Shown here piece by piece: positions 60,335 through 64,000 of a DNA stretch of 64,000 nt. The stretch is from Phascolomyces articulosus. Its lineage: Eukaryota; Mucoromycota; Mucoromycetes; Mucorales; Lichtheimiaceae. How positions within the stretch are numbered: position 1 is the first letter of the stretch; the number at the start of each line of letters is the position of its first letter. The notes below the pieces were generated by a model. The model ran no database searches. It was not told the DNA's origin and saw only the letters and a list, made by a program, of their open reading frames with translations. The position numbers were made by a program, and so were the translations under genes. The stretch covers positions 1,488,001 to 1,552,000 of the forward strand of contig JAIXMP010000004.1 of NCBI GenBank assembly GCA_025677815.1. The letters are read 5' to 3'.

Positions 60335-61315
60335 TGAAAGAAACGTTTATATAGAGAGTGGTTGGTTGGTGGGGGAAGAAAACAAAGGCTTGCTTAAATT
60401 ATAAAAGAGGGAGAAAAAGCGAGAGAATGATAGAAAAGAGCAGGAATATACGGCTTTCCTATTGCAAAAACGAATTAGAATCGTCTTCCAAATAACCCGA
60501 CTCCGACTTGGGTTTTCAAAGGGCTATGTATTTATGTAAACAAACTTGGTCCAATGAAAGCTTAATGCTTAAGTTCCAACAAGCTTAGTATCAAGATTAG
60601 AAATCTTTTGGAGTGAGAGAAATTATTAAATGTATCTCTATTTACTTTGATAATTAAAAAAATGAGCTCACACGATATTATGATAATTAAGAAAGATCAG
60701 ATCATCTTCTCTCATGATTTTACTGTAAGTCTTTTTTTTTTGTGATTCCTTCCTATCATCATCGACGCAGCTGATAAGATGCATGTATATCATGCACTAA
60801 ATCTAGCTTGACATTTTTTTTATAACTTTAGTCGATCCTCTTTATGCATGATAAGAACATCTACTACTTACAATAATTTTTTTTTTATTATGCCAAAATT
60901 ATCATATCAAATCAGGTCATAAAATGGAAATATTATGTGATTTTTGATAGGTTGCTGTTATTCATATTAAAAATGCAGGAACGAGACATACCCACTCGAA
61001 TCGATAAAAGTATGAACCAGGGCTAATTTATTTGGGACAAGGGTACACTTGATATAGTTTATAGCCAATGATAAGATTTGTATTCCTGTCTATTCTTTTT
61101 TGATATTATATAATAAAATGTTCATATTCTCAAATAAAGTTTGGTGATATCTCTTCGTAATATTATGCTTTAGATGAAGGCAGAAACACGTTAAAAAATA
61201 TGTTCGTGTTTGAATTTTCGTGTTCAGAATTTTTTTTTCGTGTAATCGCCACCATATACTACTCTCTCCCTCCCTCTCTTTTTTTTTTTTTTTTTTTTCT
61301 TGTTAGTCAGGGCTC
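60335..61315. promoter_or_regulatory. Shared divergent upstream region, CDC34 / Sld3-like
   Basis: About 980 nt between the CDC34 ATG (minus) and the Sld3/Treslin-like ATG (plus). It contains a TTATAA element on the CDC34 side (about 60400-60408) and a CT-rich tract with an 18-T run just before 61299. I do not see an ACGCGT (MCB-type) box, the usual G1/S element of yeasts. Confidence 0.4.
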
Positions 61316-64000
61316 ATGAACAACAACAACAATAAACGTAGTGCGCCTCATGTAATCTTTCTGGTCAATAGTTCTGAACCTAATGTAGATACGATCCAGC
61401 AACTTATTTTAAACATTTTACTTTATTTTTTGGATTGTATTGACAAACGTACTACATGGGGATATCGTTTCTTTCATGGAGGAAGCCTCCATGGGGATGC
61501 AACAGCAACGCCATTTATTTCGACAACAGCCAATCAACCATTTCGTCCTATTTCAATGCAAGCCATGGAAACGTTTAAACAAGACTTTTTAAAACAACAA
61601 CAACGACAAGTTCACGAAGAAGAAAGTATTGACGCCAATGACGACAAGTGCCACTCGACAGCAACTTTTTCTTCATGTACTTTTGAAATTATAAAACGAA
61701 CATTGATTCAATCGATCGCCGAGTTTCATTGGTCGGATGCTGATCTTGCTTCAGAATCCCCACGACGACGACATTCTTCACGGAAACCTACTCAGGTGGA
61801 TGTAAAAAACTTTATTTATCTTCTCACACCTTTGCCTCAAACCGTGTCTCAATGGAATGATTTTATGATCTCGAGCCAAAAGGTGGATAAGGATGAAAAT
61901 GAAGGGAATGATGTGATTGCCAAACGGTTACGAATTGTACATGCCGAACTGCGTCGATGGTTATGGGATGATTATATTGAAAATCGAATATCATTAAGTT
62001 GGATTGATACTTTGAATTTCATATCGGATAATGAACAGGTAAAAAAAAAAGAGTGGATGGTGGTGGAGGATTGTATATATTTTTTAAAAGTAGGAGGAAA
62101 ATTGACAAAGAAAGAGGGAATTCATTATTCAATAGGAAGCAAAATCCATCTACCATGGCATAAATACTGTATTACGACCTTTTGGAGGTGGTTATACCCA
62201 AATATCAAAATTGACAGCGGATGATCATAGTTATGGTAATTCGTTCGCAAGTATGTTTCACAGTTTGAACGCACGGACCATTAAGGTGGTGCCTGAAGAC
62301 ATGGCATTACCTAGAACAGATAAAACGCTTTTGGGTTATGGCGCAACACCATTACACCATTATCCAGCTGAATTAATTTTCACGCCACAAATAGCTCCAA
62401 TTCAAATTGAAATGTATCCTGTCAATCAAAGGTAATATTTGACCCTGACTGGGAAAAGGGGAACGAGGAAACAAGGGATATACGTATTGTTTATAAACTT
62501 AAGAAAAAAAAATAGTAATGACAATGATCAACAAGTATCAGAAAAAATAAAACAAATCGATGTTCTTTGCGCTATTTATCGACACCAAATTAATATTCGT
62601 TCACTGGACACCGATATTCCACAATTATTTTTGCTTGTCAGTAAACACAATGAGAAGGAGAGCTATAGCAATGACTTTTATATATTTATCCAACAACTCA
62701 AGAATCGAGGAGCTGCTGCAGTTGTACGTTATGGAGATCGATTCGGTGTGATTGAACCCAAGACCACTTATTCTGTACTTCTCCGATTACTTGTCACTCA
62801 ATTTAAAATGTTTGATATTGAACCTGAACAACAAGAACTTTTGATGGGACGCCCATTCGACATGATAGGCTTCAATGCATTAGAGTTTCTCGATATACCA
62901 GCAACCACGGTAAAAAAAGAAAAAATAAGTACATTTTTTAAAGAACCATCATCATCAGGACAACAACATTCCAAAGAACAATTGAAACTTGGTTCTTTAT
63001 CATCTGAACAAACAAATATACTCCAAGCCATGAAAGAAAGGTAAATTGATATTCTATAGTTATTATTATTATTATTATTATTATTGTGTTATGTGTCTAT
63101 GCAAAATGAACTCGTAGTAATATATAATTATCAATAGACGAAGGCAACGAAAAGAAAAATTAGCCAAGACGAAAGAAAAAAAGGAATACAGGACACCAGT
63201 AGCATCACAAGAGAATCAAGAAGAAAAGGCTGTATTTCAATTACCAACCACCATAGAAACATTGGTTCAATCATTACAAGAATTGTATTATGGAACTTTA
63301 TATACCCAAAAGGTAGAGAAAAAAAATATAATTCTCTAATGTTGTCAACCAAAGAGTTGAACGATATGGTTTGGTTTTCATAGATTTAACAACAACACTA
63401 TGGTTATTTTTTTTTTAGTGGATGCTTGGGGAAGGCATGAAACTCATTTATAAATCTATCAACAATATTCTATCTACATCCAATTCAATAGTAAGTGTTA
63501 TTTCTATTTTATGGAGGATATAGAAATCAAGTGTTACTAGACAAACCTTTCTTTTTTTTCATGGTGTATATGCACTGATTCATTTTCACTTTAATCCAAC
63601 AGCTACCTGAATTGATAACTGTTGTAAAAAGTATGACCATTCTTTCATCCGAATTTGATAGCAAACACCGAGATCTAATACCTACACTGATGGATGCATC
63701 CTCCGATTTGAGCAAAATACCCAAAGAAGAAGAACGCACTTATTTTGTTGCTTGGAAAAATAGTGTCATACGACTTCAAAGCCGAGAAATTTATGAATTA
63801 GAACTTAAAGCACGAAATGCTTTAAAAACAAGAGAGTAAGAGAGAAATTAGCATTGATAATTTTTTTTTGTGTGATAGGAATGGATGACACATTATACTG
63901 ATATATTTGGATATTCTATGAATATCTCTATAGGGGAAGACTACAAATGGCGATCCTTGTACTCTTGATATGGTTAGAACGACGTGCGGGGAAACGATCC
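61316..64000 (+). CDS. Sld3/Treslin-like DNA replication initiation factor (3' end beyond window)
   Basis: Partial gene; 701 codons visible. Exons: 61316-62038, 62136-62431, 62504-63040, 63138-63312, 63419-63490, 63603-63835 and 63934 onward. Sld3 (yeast) and Treslin/TICRR (animals) carry Cdc45 to the MCM helicase and are CDK targets. Seen: an N-terminal Treslin-like part (VIFLVNSSEP, YRFFHGGSLHG, IYLLTPLPQTVSQWNDFM, ISLSWIDTLNFIS, INTVLRPFGGGYTQISKLTA); a basic, Lys/Glu-rich linker; then the Sld3/Treslin domain with LVQSLQELYYGTLYTQKWM, FDSKHRDLIPTLMDASSDL, TYFVAWKNSVIRLQSREIYE and GRLQMAILVLLIWLE. Assigned by resemblance of these blocks recalled from both families. The exon 2/3 junction is debatable. 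Confidence 0.75.

Noticed and set aside
1..64000. CRISPR arrays, operons, riboswitches, bacterial-type promoters
   Set aside because: None is present and none is expected in a fungal nuclear genome; spaced direct repeats of CRISPR type were not seen.

Overview
The window looks like nuclear DNA of an early-diverging fungus, most likely Mucorales. It is AT-rich, its genes are cut by many short GT-AG introns (mostly 70-120 nt), 5' leaders carry long T runs, and it holds a decayed member of a repeated protein family that I remember as typical of mucoralean genomes. I assign no genus. All exon models were spliced by hand; unless stated, exon lengths sum to an intact frame.

Layout: (1) 1.7-12.1 kb, a GH3 beta-glucosidase cluster on the minus strand: a complete secreted enzyme (1672-4638), a second paralog (8451-12140) with a splice-phase conflict, and between them a decayed third copy (about 6950-8090) with an internal inversion. 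(2) 15.8-24.1 kb: an ARMT1/DUF89 damage-control phosphatase, a membrane-anchored double-psi beta-barrel (RlpA/expansin-like) protein, and sulfite reductase beta subunit (MET5 type). (3) 24.7-32.3 kb: two MFS transporters, one of the allantoate/ACS type and one of the monocarboxylate (MCH) type. The second seems to need a 2-nt microexon and is flanked by terminal-exon relics of two lost tandem copies. (4) 33.0-37.9 kb: Cys-Gly dipeptidase DUG1 and a casein kinase I. (5) 40.2-43.4 kb: a pseudogene with two in-frame stops and a possible Tc1-like transposase relic. (6) 46.0-50.3 kb: a type II membrane glycosyltransferase-like protein, a beta-trefoil/CipC-like fusion, and a universal stress protein that ends 19 nt from it. 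(7) 50.7-53.6 kb: decayed coding debris. (8) 54.2-55.5 kb: mitochondrial dicarboxylate carrier. (9) 58.5-64.0 kb: CDC34 ubiquitin-conjugating enzyme, divergent from a Sld3/Treslin-like replication initiation factor cut off by the window end.

Functional themes: extracellular cellobiose hydrolysis (GH3), sulfur and cysteine metabolism (sulfite reductase; DUG1 releases Cys from glutathione breakdown), solute uptake (two MFS proteins), and entry into S phase (CDC34 and Sld3 sharing one upstream region). Apart from that last pair, nothing suggests co-regulated clusters. No tRNA, rRNA, CRISPR array or intact transposon was seen.
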